Assembly: GCF_000772045.1 (NCBI RefSeq)
Contig: NZ_CP009754.1
Coordinates: forward strand, 1,860,001 to 1,924,000
DNA length: 64,000 nt
From: Streptomyces sp. CCM_MD2014
Lineage (GTDB): Bacteria > Actinomycetota > Actinomycetes > Streptomycetales > Streptomycetaceae
Reading direction: 5' to 3'
In this document: positions 1 to 13,000 of the stretch, piece by piece
How positions within the stretch are numbered: position 1 is the stretch's first letter
Layout of the letters: the number at the start of each line of letters is the position of its first letter
Position numbers and translations under genes: made by a program
Notes under the pieces: model-generated
The model's input: only the letters and a program-made list of their open reading frames with translations
The model's database searches: none
Told to the model about the DNA's origin: nothing

Positions 1-3000
1 GGTGTCACCGTGATGCCGAGCACCGGCATGCTCGTCGAGTTCTCCCGCCAGCGGGGCCTGTCCCCCGACGGGCGCTGCAAGGCGTTCTCCGCGTCCGCCG
101 ACGGCTTCGGTCTGGCCGAGGGCGTGGGCATGCTCGTCGTCGAGCGGCTGTCGGACGCGCGGCGTCTGGGTCACCGGGTGCTGGCGGTGGTGCGGGGCAG
201 CGCGGTCAATCAGGACGGTGCGTCGAACGGGCTGAGCGCGCCGAGTGGTCCCGCTCAGCAGCGGGTGATCCGGCAGGCACTGGTGAACGCCGGGGTGCAG
301 GCCTCCCAGGTGGACGTGGTGGAGGCGCACGGCACGGGCACCCGGCTCGGCGACCCGATCGAGGCGCAGGCACTCCTCGCGACCTACGGACAGAGCCGGC
401 CGGCCGAACGGCCCTTGTGGCTGGGCTCGTTGAAGTCCAACATCGGGCACGCACAGGCGGCAGCCGGTGTCGGCGGCGTGATCAAGATGGTGATGGCACT
501 GCGCGAGGGCGTCCTGCCGCGCACCCTGCACGCGGACGAACCGTCCCCTCACATCGACTGGACGGCGGGGAACGTACGGCTGCTCACCGAGGAACGGGAG
601 TGGCCCGAGACCGGGCATCCCCGCCGGGCCGCGGTGTCGTCGTTCGGCGTGAGCGGCACCAACGCCCACGTGATCCTTGAAGCCGCCCCCGGGACCGGCG
701 GTGCGCCCGAAGTGTCCGACGGCGTCCTCGGCAGCACGCCCGAAACCGTGCCGTGGGTACTGTCCGCCGCGTCCGCCGATGCCCTGCGCGCGCAGGCCGA
801 GCGACTGCGCGGACACCTGGCCGAGCGGCCCGGACCGGCCTCCGCCGACGTGGCGTTCGGCCTCGCGACGAGGCGTACGGCGCTCGAGCACCGGGCCGTC
901 GCCGTGGGCGCCGACCGCGGCGAACTCCTCGACGCCCTGGACGCGTTGAGCGCCGGACGCCCCGCTCCCCAAGCCGTGCTGGGTGACGCGGCCGCCCATT
1001 CCCGCCGTCCCGTTTTCGTGTTTCCGGGGCAGGGGTCGCAGTGGGTGGGGATGGCGGTGGAGTTGTTGGACTCCTCGCCGGTGTTCGCGGAGTCGATGGC
1101 AGCGTGCCGGGAGGCGCTGACGGAGTTCGTGGAATGGGACCTGCTTCAGGTCCTGCACTCCGAGGACCCGTCGGCGCTGGAGGCTGTGGACGTGGTGCAG
1201 CCGGTGCTGTGGGCGGTGATGGTGTCCCTGGCCGCGCTCTGGCGGGCCTGCGGGGTACAGCCTGCCGCAGTGGTGGGCCACTCCCAGGGTGAGATCGCGG
1301 CCGCGGTGGTGGCCGGCGGCCTGTCGCTGCGCGACGGCGCACGAGTGGTCGCCCTGCGCAGCGCGGTGATCGGCCGCCTGCTGGCAGGCAAGGGCGGCAT
1401 GGCCTCCGTGGCCCTGCCATCCGACGCGGTACGGGAACGACTGACACCCTGGGAAGGACGCCTGTCCCTGGCAGCCGTCAACGGCCCGTCGTCAAGTGTG
1501 GTCTGCGGACACCTCGACGCACTGGACGCATTCGTGAACGCACTCGAACACGACGGAGTCAGAGTGCGGCGCATCGCCGTCGACTACGCCTCACACTCGG
1601 TCTTCGTGGAACAGGCGGAGGAAGAACTCCGCGACGTCCTGGCGGACGTCTCCCCCCTGCCGGGCACGGTGCCCTTCTACTCCACCGTCACCGGCGCAGT
1701 CCACGACACCACCGGACTCGACGCCGGGTACTGGTACCGCAACCTGCGGCAGACAGTGCGCTTCGAGGAAACCGTACGCGAGTTGACACGCCGCGGCTTC
1801 GACGCCTTCATCGAGGTCAGCGCCCACCCGGTACTCACAGTCGGCGTCCAGGAGACTCTGGAAGCCGCCGGCACCCGCCCTGCCGTCTGCGGAACACTGC
1901 GCCGGGGCGAGGGCGGTGCGCGACGGCTGCTCACCTCACTCGGCCAAGCATGGGTCGCAGGCGTCGCAGTCGACTGGTCCCGGCTCGTGCCGGCCGGACA
2001 CACGGTGGAACTGCCGACCTACGCGTTCCAGCACCAGCGCTACTGGCTCGACAACACCACCGGCAGCGGTGTCGATGTCGGGGCGGCCGGGCTGGGCGCC
2101 GCCCGCCATCCGCTGCTCGGAGCGGCCGTCGCCCTCGCGGGCAACGGCGGCACCGTCCTGACCGGAAGGCTCTCCCTCGCCACGCACCTCTGGCTTGCCG
2201 ATCACGCCGTACGTGGTGTCGTCCTCGTGCCCGGCACCGGCCTGGTCGAGCTCGCTGTCCGTGCGGGCGACGAGGTCGGCTGCGGACGCGTGGAGGAACT
2301 CACGCTCCAGGCTCCGCTCGTCCTGCCGCCCGAGGGCGCGGTGCAGGTCCAGGTCGTCGTCGGCGCCGCCGATGACGCCGGGGTGCGCAGCGTGGACATC
2401 TACTCGCGGCCGGAGGAGCCGGGCGTGGACGGGCCGTGGACGCTGCACGGGACGGGCACGGTGATGCCCGGCGCCGGTGAACCGGCCGACGGCCGGGCCG
2501 ACCTCACCGTCTGGCCGCCCCGGGACGCCCAAGTCCTCGACACCGACGGCTTCTACGAGACGATGGCCGGGCGCGGTTACGAGTACGGCCCCGCGTTCCA
2601 GGGCCTGCGCCGCGTCTGGCGTCGTGGGGACGAGGTGTTCGCCGAGGTCGCCCTTCCCGAGGAAATCGCGGGTTCCGCCGGGGAGTTCGGGCTGCACCCC
2701 GCGCTGGCCGACGCGGGGCTCCAGGCCGGGCTGCTCACGCTCTTCGCCCCCGCGGACGACGGTGCCCCCGGGAACCGGCTGCCGTTCTCGTGGCGCGGGG
2801 TCGCCCTGCACGCCGTGGGCGCGACCACCCTGCGCGTGCGCATGGCCCCGGTCGCCGGTGATCCGACGACGGTGACGCTCGACGTGGGGGACGCCTCCGG
2901 GGCGCCGGTGGCCTCGGTGGACGTCCTGACGACGCGTGAGGTGTCCGAGGCGCAGCTCGCGGCCGCGGCTCCTGGGGCCGACGACTCGCTGTTCCGGGTC

Positions 3001-6000
3001 GAGTGGGTTGCCACGGCCGGTGGTGGCTCGGCCGAGGCCGCGTCCTGGGCGGTGCTGGGGAACTCGCCTCTGGGTGACGGTGGTCTCGCGTTCGCGGACG
3101 CGGATGCGCTGGTCGCGTCGTCGGCGGACCTTCCCGATACCGTGGTGCTGGAGTGCCCGGCGGGTGAGGGCGCAGGTGCGGTGCCGGAGGCCGTACGGGC
3201 GCGGCTCGCCGAGGTGCTGGGCGTGGTCCAACGGTGGGTTGCCGACGAGCGGCTGGCGTCCTCACAACTGGTCGTGGTGACGCGGGGCGCGGTGGGCGTG
3301 TGCGCCGGTGAGACCGTGGATGTGCGGGTCGCGCCGGTGTGGGGTCTGGTGCGTGCGGCACAGGCCGAGCACCCGGACCGGTTCGTGCTGGCGGATCTTC
3401 CCGTGGGTGCCGGTGCGCGGGAGCTGGCCGCCGGGCTGGCCTCCCGTGAGCCGCAGTGGGCCGTGCGGGACGGTGTCGTGCGCGTCCCGCGTCTGGTGCG
3501 GGCGCAGGCTCCGGCCGGTGAGGCGCCGGGCTTCGGGGACGGTCCGGTGCTCGTCACCGGCGCCTCCGGGGTGCTCGGCGGTATCGTCGCCCGGCACCTG
3601 GTCTCGGCGCACGGCGTGCGGGAGCTGGTGCTCGTCAGCCGGCGCGGCCCGGCGGCCGACGGCATGGAGCGGCTGGAGGCGGAGCTGGTCGCCCTCGGCG
3701 CGACCGTCGAGAGCATCGCCTGCGACGTGGCCGACCGCGACGCCCTGGCCCGCGTGCTCACCGGCCGTCGGCTGACCGGCGTGGTGCACGCGGCCGGTGT
3801 GCTGGACGACGGTGTGCTGGAGTCCCTGGACGAGGCCCGGTTCGACACCGTGCTGCGGCCCAAGGTCGACGCCGCCTCGCATCTGCACGAGCTGACCCGC
3901 GACCACGAGCTGTCGGCGTTCGTGCTGTTCTCGGCCGGCGCCGGCACCCTCGGCAACGCCGGCCAGGCCGCCTACGCGGCCGCCAACGTCTTCCTCGACG
4001 CCCTCGCCCAGGCCCGCCGCGCCGAGGGCCTGCCCGGTCTGTCGCTGGCGTGGGGCCTGTGGGCCGAGACCAGCGCGATGACCGGTCGGCTCGGCGAGAC
4101 CGACCTGAACCGGCTCGCCCGGCTCGGCGTCGCCGCCATGGAGACCGGGCAGGCCCTCGCCCTTCTCGACGCGGCCGCCCGCACCGACGAGCCGCACCTG
4201 CTCCCCGTACGGCTGGATCTCGCGGCCCTGCGGCGGCGCGCGGCGGTCTCCGGGGTGCCGGCGCTGCTGAGTGCCCTGGTCCCGCAGCGTGTGCGCCGAC
4301 AGGCGACCGGTACGGGTGCTGGTGCCGCGTCGGCCGACGGCGGCGACCTCGGCGGGCGGCTCGCCGCACTGCCCGCGGACCGGCGCGAGGAGTTCCTGCT
4401 CGACCTGGTCCGCGGCGAGGTCGCGGCCGTCCTCGGCCACACCACCCCCGACGCGGTCGAACCCGAACGCGCCTTCAAGGACCTCGGTTTCGACTCCCTC
4501 ACCGCCGTCGAACTACGCAACCGGCTCGGCGCCGCCACCGGGCTGCGCCTGCCCGCGACCCTCGTCTTCGACCACCCGAACGCCGCCGCCGTCGTCCGCC
4601 TGCTGTGGTCCGAACGCGGCGGCGTCAGCCCGGCCGGTGACGCCCCGGCGGCCCGCCCGAGTACGCCGGCCGCCGCCGACGAGCCCATGGCGATCATTGG
4701 CATGAGCTGCCGTTTCCCCGGCGACGTGGCGTCCCCGGAGGACCTGTGGCGGCTGGTCGCCGAGGGCCGTGACGCGATCGACGTGATGCCCGGCGACCGC
4801 GGCTGGGACGTCGACGCCCTCTACGACCCGACCCCGGGCGTCCCCGGACGGATCTACTCCCGTGAGGGAGGTTTCCTGCGGAACGCGGCCGAGTTCGACC
4901 CGGCGTTCTTCGGGATCTCGCCACGTGAGGCGCTGGCGATGGATCCGCAGCAGCGGCTGCTGCTGGAGACGTCGTGGGAGGCGTTCGAGCGCGCGGGCAT
5001 CGACCCGGCCACCCTGCGCGGCAGCCGGACAGGCGTCTTCGCGGGCGTCATGTACCACGACTACGGCGCCCGGCTCGGCGCGGGCACCGTGCCCGAGGAC
5101 GTCGAAGGGTACGTCGGCAACGGCAGCGCCGGCAGCATCGCGACCGGCCGCATCGCCTACACCCTCGGCCTGGAGGGCCCGGCGGTCACCGTCGACACCG
5201 CCTGCTCGTCCTCCCTCGTGGCGATGCACCTCGCCATGCAGGCGATCCGGCAGGGCGAGTGCTCGCTCGCGCTGGTCGGCGGCGTCACCGTCATGTCGTC
5301 GATCGAGATGTTCCTCGAGTTCAGCCGTCAGCGCGCCGTCTCGCCCGACGCCCGCTGCAAGGCGTTCGGCGCGGGCGCGGACGGTGCCGGCTTCAGCGAG
5401 GGCGCGGGGATGCTGCTGGTGGAGCGGCTGTCCGACGCCCAGCGCCTGGGTCACCCGATCCTGGCGGTCGTCCGGGGCAGCGCCGTCAACCAGGACGGCG
5501 CGTCGAACGGTCTGACAGCGCCCAACGGGCCGTCCCAGCAGCGGGTGATCCGGCAGGCGCTCGCCACCGCGGGACTGGAGGCCGGGCAGGTCGACGCGGT
5601 GGAGGCCCACGGTACGGGTACGACTCTGGGCGACCCCATCGAGGCGCAGGCCCTGCTGGAGACCTACGGGCAGGAGCGTCCCGAGGAACGGCCGTTGTGG
5701 CTGGGGTCGTTGAAGTCCAACATCGGGCACGCCCAGGCGGCAGCCGGTGTCGGCGGTGTGATCAAGATGGTGATGGCACTGCGCGAGGGCGTCCTGCCGC
5801 GCACCCTGCACGCGGACGAACCGTCCCCGCACATCGACTGGACGGCAGGGAACGTACGGCTGCTCACCGAGTCGCGCGAGTGGCCCGAGACCGGGCAGCC
5901 CCGCCGCGCCGGTATCTCCAGCTTCGGCGCCAGCGGCACCAACGCCCACCTCATCCTGGAGCAGGCCCCGGCACGCCCCGCCGAGGACACCCCGGAGGAG

Positions 6001-9000
6001 CCTTCCCTGCCGCTCGTCCCGTGGCTGGTCAGTGCCAAGTCGGAAACAGCCCTGCGGGCGCAGGCGGAGCGGTTGCGGTCGTACGTCGCCGAGCGGCCCG
6101 GACTACGCCCGCTGGATGTGGCCTTCTCGCTTGCGACGACGCGAGGGGTGCTGGAACACCGTGCCGTGGTGGTGGGCACGGACCTCAGTGAACTCGCCGA
6201 GGGCCTGGGCGCGTTGACGGAGACGGCGACCGCCGTCCCGGGCCGTACCGCCTTCCTGTTCACGGGGCAGGGGGCTCAGCGGGTCGGAATGGGCCGGGAG
6301 CTGTATGACGCCTTCCCCGCGTTCCGCAACGCGCTGGACGAGGTGTGCACGGTACTGGACCCCTTGCTGCCGCGCCCATCGCGTGAGGTGATGTGGGACG
6401 GGGACACACAGACCCTGTCCCGGACCGAGTTCACCCAGCCGGCGCTGTTCGCCCTCGAGGTGGCACTGTTCCGGCTGCTGGAATCATGGGGGATCCGCCC
6501 GGACGCAGTGGCCGGACACTCGATCGGAGAGATCGCCGCCGCACACGTGACCGGCGTGCTCTCCCTCACCGACGCCTGTGTACTGGTCGCCGCCCGCGGC
6601 CGGCTGATGCAGGCACTGCCCGGCAACGGCGCAATGATCGCCGTACAGGCAACCGAGGACGAAGTCCTGCCCCTGCTGGAAGGGATCACCGGCCGGGCGG
6701 ACATCGCCGCCGTCAACGCACCCCAAGCCGTGGTGATCTCCGGAGCCGAGACCGAGGTCGAACAGATTGCCGGGATTCTCACGGCCCAGGGCAGGCGAGT
6801 GAAGCAGCTGACCGTGAGCCACGCGTTCCACTCCCCCCTGATGGAACCCATGCTGAACGACTTCCGGACCGTCGTCGAAAAACTGTCCTTCCGGGAACCG
6901 TCCCTGCCCTTCGTCTCCACCGTCACCGGAACCACCATAGGAACCGAGATCACCGAGCCCGCATACTGGGTACGGCACGTGCGCCAGACCGTCCGCTTCA
7001 CCGACGCGCTGCGCGCCCTCCACGACCTCGGCGTACGGAAGTTCGTCGAGATCGGCCCCGACACGGTACTGACCGGACTCGTCGAGCAAACCCTCCAGAC
7101 ACACGCCGTGCCCGTCCTGCGCCGGGACCGCGCCGAAGTACGAGCGGCAGTCGAGGCGGTGGGCGCCTTCTTCACGCGGGGTGGTTCGGTCGACTGGCCG
7201 GCAATGCTGGCCGGTGGGCGGCGAGTGGATCTGCCGACGTACGCCTTCCAGCACGAACGGTACTGGCTGGACGCCCCCGTCAACGTCGGTGACGTCACGG
7301 CGCTGGGTCTCCAGCGGGCCGAGCACCCGTTGCTCGGCGCGGCGGTGGAGCTGGCCGGGTCCGACCGGATGGTCTTCGCGGGGCGTCTTTCGGCAGCCTC
7401 GCAGGGCTGGCTGGCCGATCACGCGGTCCACGGCACCGTCCTCATCCCCGGCACCGCACTGGTCGAGCTGGCGCTGGCGGCCGGTGACCGGATGGGGTGC
7501 GGCCGGCTGGAGGAGCTGACGCTCCAGGCGCCGCTGGTCCTGCCGGAGACCGGTGCCGTGCAGCTCCAGGTGTCCGTGGGGGAGCCGGACGCGGAGGGCC
7601 GCCGTACCGTCGAGATCCACTCGCGCCTCGAGCGGCACGCGGCTGAGGCGGCCTGGGCCTGCAACGCGCTCGGCGCCCTCACCGAGGCCGCCGCGCACCC
7701 CGCCCCGGCCGCACTCGGCGAAGTATGGCCCCCGCAGGACGCCTCGGCCGTCGAGGTGGGCGCCTTCTACGACGGCCTGGCCGACCGGGGCTACGAGTAC
7801 GGCCCCGTCTTCCAGGGTCTGCGCCGAGCCTGGCGGCGCGGCGACGAGGTGTTCGCCGAGGTGGCCCTGCCCGAGGAGGCCGCGAACGCGGCCGGAGCTT
7901 TCGGGGTGCATCCTGCGCTGCTCGATGCCGCCCTGCACGCCATGAACTTCGCCTCTGTGACCGGGGGTTCGGGAACGCCGCTGCCGTTCGCCTGGACCGG
8001 AGTCACCCTGCACGCGGTCGGTGCCGCGGTTCTGCGGGTGCGGATCGCACCGGACGACGCGCGCGGTGCCGTCGGCGTGGAGCTGTTCGACCAGACCGGA
8101 TTGCCGGTCGCGTCGGTGGAGTCGCTGGCGCTGCGCGAGGTGAGCCCGGAGCAGTTGGCGGTCGCGGACGATCCCGACTCGTTGTTCGAGGTCGAGTGGG
8201 TTTCCGCCGCCGACGGTGGCTCGGCCGAGGCCGGGGCCGTCTCTTGGGCGGTGCTGGGGGACGGCCCTCTTGCCGAGGGTGGAGAGGTGTTCGCGGATGT
8301 GGATGCCTTGGTCGCGTCGTCGGAGGATCTTCCCGGCACGGTGGTGTTGGAGTGTCCGGCGGTGGAGGGTGTTCCGGTGCCGGATGCCGTACGGGCCCGG
8401 CTCACCGGTGTGCTGGATGTGGTGCAGCGGTGGGTCGCTGATGAGCGGCTGGCGTCCTCCCGGCTGGTCGTGGTGACCCGGGGTGCCGTGGCCGTGTCGG
8501 CGGATGAGCCGGTGGACGTGCGGGTCGCCCCGGTGTGGGGTCTGGTGCGCGCGGCACAGGCCGAGCATCCGGGGAGGTTCGTGCTGGCGGATCTCCCCAC
8601 GGGGGCCGGCAGCGAGGCGCTGGCCGCCGGACTGGCCTGCGATGAGCCGCAGTGGGCCGTACGCGACGGCGCCGTACGCGTCCCACGACTGGCCCGTGCG
8701 CAGGCTGCGGTCTCCGGTGTCCCGGCATTCGGAGACGGTCCGGTGCTGGTCACCGGGGCATCCGGTGCGCTGGGCGGTGTCGTCGCCCGGCACCTGGTGT
8801 CAGTGCACGGTGTACGGGAGCTGGTACTGCTCAGCCGACGCGGACTCGCCGCCGACGGCATGGACGCACTCCGCGACGAACTCACCCACCAAGGCGCATC
8901 CGTAGAAGTGCTGGCATGCGATGCAGCCAACCGCACCGCCCTGGCGCAGGCGCTGGACGGCCGTGAGCTGACCGCCGTAATCCATGCGGCGGGTGTTGTA

Positions 9001-10041
9001 GACGACGGGGTGCTGGAAGCGTTGGACGCCTCCCGCCTCGACACGGTGCTGCGACCGAAAATGGATGCGGCATGGAACCTGCACGAACTCACCCGCGACA
9101 TGGACCTGACCGCCTTCGTCCTGTTCTCCTCGGCCGCCGGCGTCCTCGGCAACGCGGGCCAGGCCAACTACGCGGCGGCGAACGTCTTCCTGGACGCCCT
9201 CGCCCAAACCCGACGCGCCGAAGGCCTCCCCGGACTGTCCCTGGCCTGGGGTCTGTGGGCCGGAACGAGCGCGATGACCGCCGGGCTGGGTGAGACCGAC
9301 CGTCACCGGATCGCGCGGCTCGGCGCGGAAGCACTGAGCGAGGCCGAGGGCCTCGCCCTGCTCGACCGAGCACTCGGCGAGGACGCCCCGGGCCTCCTCG
9401 TCCCGGTGCGACTCAACCTCGCTGCTCTGCAAGGTCGTTCCCAGCTCGTCCCCGCCGTGCTGCGCGCGCTGGTGCCCGTCAGGGCGCGGCGGCAGGCGGC
9501 GGCCCCAGCGGCGGCGGGCTCAAGCGGCGGGCTGGTCGAGCGGCTGGCGGCGATGAGCGAGAGCCGACGGGCGGCGCATCTGCTGGACCTGGTGCGTACG
9601 GAGGTCGCCGGGGTGCTGGGACACCGTTCCGCCGCGACGGTCGAACCGGAGCGTGCCTTCAAAGACCTCGGGTTCGACTCGCTCACGGCGGTGGAACTGC
9701 GCAACCGGCTTCACGCGGCCACCGGTCTGAAGCCGGCCGCCACGGTCGTCTTCGATCATCCGACCTCCGCCGACCTGGCCCGTCATCTGCGCACGCAAAT
9801 CCCGGACCTGCCGGCGGCGGGCCCGGAGGGCCTGCTCGGCGAACTCGACCGGATCGAGCAGATGCTGACCGACGTCGACCCGACCGACCAGAGGAGCGCC
9901 GACATCCAGCGGCGCCTCACCACCCTGCTCGCCCGCTTCGAGGAGGCGGCGCGGCCGGTGGAGGCCGCGCGGGTCGCCGACAAGATCGACGCGGCGACCG
10001 ACGACGAGATCTTCGCCTTCATCGACAACGAACTCGGCTGA
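1..10041 (+). CDS. Type I modular polyketide synthase, two modules (5' end outside window)
   Basis: The reading frame is open from base 1, so the gene begins upstream. Seen order by residue from base 1: KS C-terminal part 1-230 (EAHGTGT and KSNIGH His motifs), AT 335-640, DH 700-985, KR 1180-1415, ACP 1465-1535, then KS 1560-1990, AT 2080-2380, DH 2440-2720, KR 2910-3140, ACP 3195-3265 and a C-terminal docking helix region 3275-3346. The first AT has GHSQG (Ser428) and YASH (529-532), the methylmalonyl-CoA signature. The second has GHSIG (Ser2174) and HAFH (6820-6831), the malonyl signature. Both DHs keep HxxxGxxxxP (first His735). Both KRs have the LDD/VDD B-type motif. In the first KR, residue 1312, 13 before Tyr1325, is Ala where the catalytic Ser is expected. 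No ER. Each module should add an alkene. Spacing to the next gene is 58 bp, same strand. Confidence 0.95.
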   Translation, partial: GVTVMPSTGMLVEFSRQRGLSPDGRCKAFSASADGFGLAEGVGMLVVERLSDARRLGHRVLAVVRGSAVNQDGASNGLSAPSGPAQQRVIRQALVNAGVQASQVDVVEAHGTGTRLGDPIEAQALLATYGQSRPAERPLWLGSLKSNIGHAQAAAGVGGVIKMVMALREGVLPRTLHADEPSPHIDWTAGNVRLLTEEREWPETGHPRRAAVSSFGVSGTNAHVILEAAPGTGGAPEVSDGVLGSTPETVPWVLSAASADALRAQAERLRGHLAERPGPASADVAFGLATRRTALEHRAVAVGADRGELLDALDALSAGRPAPQAVLGDAAAHSRRPVFVFPGQGSQWVGMAVELLDSSPVFAESMAACREALTEFVEWDLLQVLHSEDPSALEAVDVVQPVLWAVMVSLAALWRACGVQPAAVVGHSQGEIAAAVVAGGLSLRDGARVVALRSAVIGRLLAGKGGMASVALPSDAVRERLTPWEGRLSLAAVNGPSSSVVCGHLDALDAFVNALEHDGVRVRRIAVDYASHSVFVEQAEEELRDVLADVSPLPGTVPFYSTVTGAVHDTTGLDAGYWYRNLRQTVRFEETVRELTRRGFDAFIEVSAHPVLTVGVQETLEAAGTRPAVCGTLRRGEGGARRLLTSLGQAWVAGVAVDWSRLVPAGHTVELPTYAFQHQRYWLDNTTGSGVDVGAAGLGAARHPLLGAAVALAGNGGTVLTGRLSLATHLWLADHAVRGVVLVPGTGLVELAVRAGDEVGCGRVEELTLQAPLVLPPEGAVQVQVVVGAADDAGVRSVDIYSRPEEPGVDGPWTLHGTGTVMPGAGEPADGRADLTVWPPRDAQVLDTDGFYETMAGRGYEYGPAFQGLRRVWRRGDEVFAEVALPEEIAGSAGEFGLHPALADAGLQAGLLTLFAPADDGAPGNRLPFSWRGVALHAVGATTLRVRMAPVAGDPTTVTLDVGDASGAPVASVDVLTTREVSEAQLAAAAPGADDSLFRVEWVATAGGGSAEAASWAVLGNSPLGDGGLAFADADALVASSADLPDTVVLECPAGEGAGAVPEAVRARLAEVLGVVQRWVADERLASSQLVVVTRGAVGVCAGETVDVRVAPVWGLVRAAQAEHPDRFVLADLPVGAGARELAAGLASREPQWAVRDGVVRVPRLVRAQAPAGEAPGFGDGPVLVTGASGVLGGIVARHLVSAHGVRELVLVSRRGPAADGMERLEAELVALGATVESIACDVADRDALARVLTGRRLTGVVHAAGVLDDGVLESLDEARFDTVLRPKVDAASHLHELTRDHELSAFVLFSAGAGTLGNAGQAAYAAANVFLDALAQARRAEGLPGLSLAWGLWAETSAMTGRLGETDLNRLARLGVAAMETGQALALLDAAARTDEPHLLPVRLDLAALRRRAAVSGVPALLSALVPQRVRRQATGTGAGAASADGGDLGGRLAALPADRREEFLLDLVRGEVAAVLGHTTPDAVEPERAFKDLGFDSLTAVELRNRLGAATGLRLPATLVFDHPNAAAVVRLLWSERGGVSPAGDAPAARPSTPAAADEPMAIIGMSCRFPGDVASPEDLWRLVAEGRDAIDVMPGDRGWDVDALYDPTPGVPGRIYSREGGFLRNAAEFDPAFFGISPREALAMDPQQRLLLETSWEAFERAGIDPATLRGSRTGVFAGVMYHDYGARLGAGTVPEDVEGYVGNGSAGSIATGRIAYTLGLEGPAVTVDTACSSSLVAMHLAMQAIRQGECSLALVGGVTVMSSIEMFLEFSRQRAVSPDARCKAFGAGADGAGFSEGAGMLLVERLSDAQRLGHPILAVVRGSAVNQDGASNGLTAPNGPSQQRVIRQALATAGLEAGQVDAVEAHGTGTTLGDPIEAQALLETYGQERPEERPLWLGSLKSNIGHAQAAAGVGGVIKMVMALREGVLPRTLHADEPSPHIDWTAGNVRLLTESREWPETGQPRRAGISSFGASGTNAHLILEQAPARPAEDTPEEPSLPLVPWLVSAKSETALRAQAERLRSYVAERPGLRPLDVAFSLATTRGVLEHRAVVVGTDLSELAEGLGALTETATAVPGRTAFLFTGQGAQRVGMGRELYDAFPAFRNALDEVCTVLDPLLPRPSREVMWDGDTQTLSRTEFTQPALFALEVALFRLLESWGIRPDAVAGHSIGEIAAAHVTGVLSLTDACVLVAARGRLMQALPGNGAMIAVQATEDEVLPLLEGITGRADIAAVNAPQAVVISGAETEVEQIAGILTAQGRRVKQLTVSHAFHSPLMEPMLNDFRTVVEKLSFREPSLPFVSTVTGTTIGTEITEPAYWVRHVRQTVRFTDALRALHDLGVRKFVEIGPDTVLTGLVEQTLQTHAVPVLRRDRAEVRAAVEAVGAFFTRGGSVDWPAMLAGGRRVDLPTYAFQHERYWLDAPVNVGDVTALGLQRAEHPLLGAAVELAGSDRMVFAGRLSAASQGWLADHAVHGTVLIPGTALVELALAAGDRMGCGRLEELTLQAPLVLPETGAVQLQVSVGEPDAEGRRTVEIHSRLERHAAEAAWACNALGALTEAAAHPAPAALGEVWPPQDASAVEVGAFYDGLADRGYEYGPVFQGLRRAWRRGDEVFAEVALPEEAANAAGAFGVHPALLDAALHAMNFASVTGGSGTPLPFAWTGVTLHAVGAAVLRVRIAPDDARGAVGVELFDQTGLPVASVESLALREVSPEQLAVADDPDSLFEVEWVSAADGGSAEAGAVSWAVLGDGPLAEGGEVFADVDALVASSEDLPGTVVLECPAVEGVPVPDAVRARLTGVLDVVQRWVADERLASSRLVVVTRGAVAVSADEPVDVRVAPVWGLVRAAQAEHPGRFVLADLPTGAGSEALAAGLACDEPQWAVRDGAVRVPRLARAQAAVSGVPAFGDGPVLVTGASGALGGVVARHLVSVHGVRELVLLSRRGLAADGMDALRDELTHQGASVEVLACDAANRTALAQALDGRELTAVIHAAGVVDDGVLEALDASRLDTVLRPKMDAAWNLHELTRDMDLTAFVLFSSAAGVLGNAGQANYAAANVFLDALAQTRRAEGLPGLSLAWGLWAGTSAMTAGLGETDRHRIARLGAEALSEAEGLALLDRALGEDAPGLLVPVRLNLAALQGRSQLVPAVLRALVPVRARRQAAAPAAAGSSGGLVERLAAMSESRRAAHLLDLVRTEVAGVLGHRSAATVEPERAFKDLGFDSLTAVELRNRLHAATGLKPAATVVFDHPTSADLARHLRTQIPDLPAAGPEGLLGELDRIEQMLTDVDPTDQRSADIQRRLTTLLARFEEAARPVEAARVADKIDAATDDEIFAFIDNELG

Positions 10042-10099
10042 ACGCCGTACCCCCTCCAGCCCGATCGTCTCCGACGACGACTCGAATGGTGACTGACTG

Positions 10100-13000
10100 A
10101 TGTCCAACGAGCAGAAGCTGCGTGACTACCTCAAGCGGGTGACGACCGACCTGGCCGAGACCCGGCGCCGTCTCGGACAGGCCGAGGCCGCACGGCACGA
10201 ACCCATCGCGATCGTCGGGATGGCGTGCCGCTACCCGGGTGGTGTCGAGTCTCCGGAGGACCTGTGGGAGCTGGTCGCCGAGGGCCGTGACGCGATCGAC
10301 GTGATGCCCGGCGACCGCGGCTGGGACATCGACGCCCTCTACGACCCGGACCCGTCGAGCACCGGCAAGACGTACTCCCGTGAGGGCGGTTTCCTGCGGA
10401 ACGCGGCCGAGTTCGACCCGGCGTTCTTCGGGATTTCGCCGCGTGAGGCGCTGGCGATGGATCCGCAGCAGCGGCTGCTGCTGGAGACGTCGTGGGAGGC
10501 GTTCGAGCGCGCGGGCATCGACCCGGCCACCCTGCGCGGCAGCCGTACGGGCGTCTTCGCGGGCGTCATGTACCACGACTACGGCGCCCGGCTCGGCGCG
10601 GGCACCGTGCCCGAGGACGTCGAAGGGTACGTCGGCAACGGCAGCGCCGGCAGCATCGCGACCGGCCGCATCGCCTACACCCTCGGCCTGGAGGGCCCGG
10701 CGGTCACCGTCGACACCGCCTGCTCGTCCTCCCTGGTCGCGCTGCACCTCGCCATCCAGGCACTGCGTCAGGCGGAGTGCAGCCTGGCCCTCGCGGGCGG
10801 TGTCACGGTGATGGCTACGCCGGACACGTTCGTCGAGTTCAGTCGGCAGCGGGGGCTGGCGGCGGATGGTCGGTGCAAGGCCTTCGGGGCGGGTGCGGAC
10901 GGCACGGGGTGGGCCGAGGGCGCGGGCATGCTGCTCGTGGAGCGGCTGTCCGACGCCCAGCGCCTGGGGCACCCAATTCTGGCCGTCGTCCGGGGCAGCG
11001 CGGTCAATCAGGACGGCGCGTCGAACGGTCTGACAGCGCCCAACGGGCCGTCCCAGCAGCGGGTGATCCGGCAGGCACTGGCCACCGCGGGTCTTGGTCC
11101 GACCGACATTGATGCGGTGGAGGGGCACGGCACGGGCACGTCGCTGGGTGACCCGATCGAGGTGCAGGCACTCCAGGCGACCTACGGGCAGGAACGCCCC
11201 ACCGAACGGCCGCTGTGGCTGGGCTCGTTGAAATCCAACATCGGACACACCCAGGCAGCAGCCGGCGTCGGCGGCGTGATCAAGATGGTCATGGCACTGC
11301 GCGAGGGCATCCTGCCGCGCACCCTGCACGCAGACGAACCGTCGCACCAGGTCGACTGGACAGCGGGCGCGGTACGACTGCTCACCGAACAGTCCACCTG
11401 GCCGGACACGGGTCGGCCACGGCGGGCAGCGGTGTCGTCCTTCGGCGTCAGCGGCACCAACGCCCACGTGATCATCGAACAGCCCCCCACACCTGCCAAG
11501 CCGACCGAGCCGACCGACACCGATCCCGAGGCGTACTCGGACTCCGAGGCGGACAGCGACGGAACGCCCGTCGTCCGCCCCGCCCTGCTCCCCTGGCCGG
11601 TATCCGCGCGCGGCGCCGACGCGGTGCGGGCCCAAGCGGCCCGGCTGCACGCGCACCTGCTCGCCCGCCCCGACCTCACCGCCGCCGACGTCGCGTTCTC
11701 GCTCGGCACCACCCGTGCCGCACTCCCCCACCGTTTCATCGCGCTCGGCACCGACCGCGCCGAACTCATCGACGCCCTCGCACGGTTCGCCGAAGAACGC
11801 GAGAGCGCGGCCGACGGCGTGACGGGCACGGCGACGCCGGGTGCGACGGCGTTCCTGTTCTCCGGGCAGGGCTCGCAGTGGGCCGGCATGGGGCGCGAAC
11901 TCCACGCCCGGTTCCCGCGGTTCCGGCAGGCCCTCGACGCGGTGTGCGCCGTACTCGACCCGCTGCTCGAACGGCCGCTGCGCGAGGTGATGCTCACCGC
12001 GCCGGGCACCACGCAGGCCGAGGCGCTCGACACCACCGGCTGCACCCAGCCCGCCGTCTTCGCCCTGGAGGTCGCCCTCTTCCGGCTCCTTGAGTCGTGG
12101 GGCATACGGCCCGACCTACTCGCCGGACACTCCATCGGCGAGATCGCCGCTGCCCATGTCTCCGGGATCCTCTCCCTGGAGGACGCCTGCACACTGGTCG
12201 CCGCGCGCGGCGGGCTCATGCAGCGACTTCCGTCCGGTGGCACCATGGTCGCCGTCGAGGCAAGCCCCGACGAAGTCCTGCCACTGCTCGCCGGACACGA
12301 GCACGAGGTCGGCCTGGCCGCCGTCAACGCGCCTGGCGCGGTGGTCCTCTCCGGCGCGGACACGGCCGTACGGGAGATCGTCGCCCTCCTCACGGAACGC
12401 GGCCGCCGCACGAAGCGGCTCCGGGTCAGCCACGCCTTCCACTCGCCGCTGATGGAGCCGATGCTCGACGAGTTCCGGCGCACCCTGGCACGGGTCACCT
12501 TCCACGAGCCGGGCATCCCGATCGTGTCGACCGTCACCGGCGCCACCGACCCGGAGGAGATGCGGACGGCCGACTACTGGGTCACCCACGTCCGCGCCAC
12601 CGTCCGTTTCGCCGACGCCGTCACCGCCCTCCACGCGCAGGGCGTCGGTCGCTGGGTCGAGGTCGGCCCGTCGGCGACATTGCTGCCGGTGATCCAGCAG
12701 ACCCTGGACGTGATGGACGGACCGGACGGGTCGGCGGGTCCGGAGGGTGACGGTGGGGCCGACGTGGTCGCCCCCGTGGGTTCGGACGTCGTCGTCTCCG
12801 TGCTCCGCCGCGCCGAACCGGAGGAGAGGGCTCTGCTCACGGCCGTGTCCCGGCTGCACGCGGCCGGTACCTCCGTCGACTGGGCGGCCGTCCTCGAAGG
12901 GCTCGGCACGCAACGGGTGGACCTGCCCACCTACGCCTTCCAGCGGCAGCGGTACTGGCTCGACGTCCCCGCCGGCACCGGCGACATGAGTGCGGTCGGA

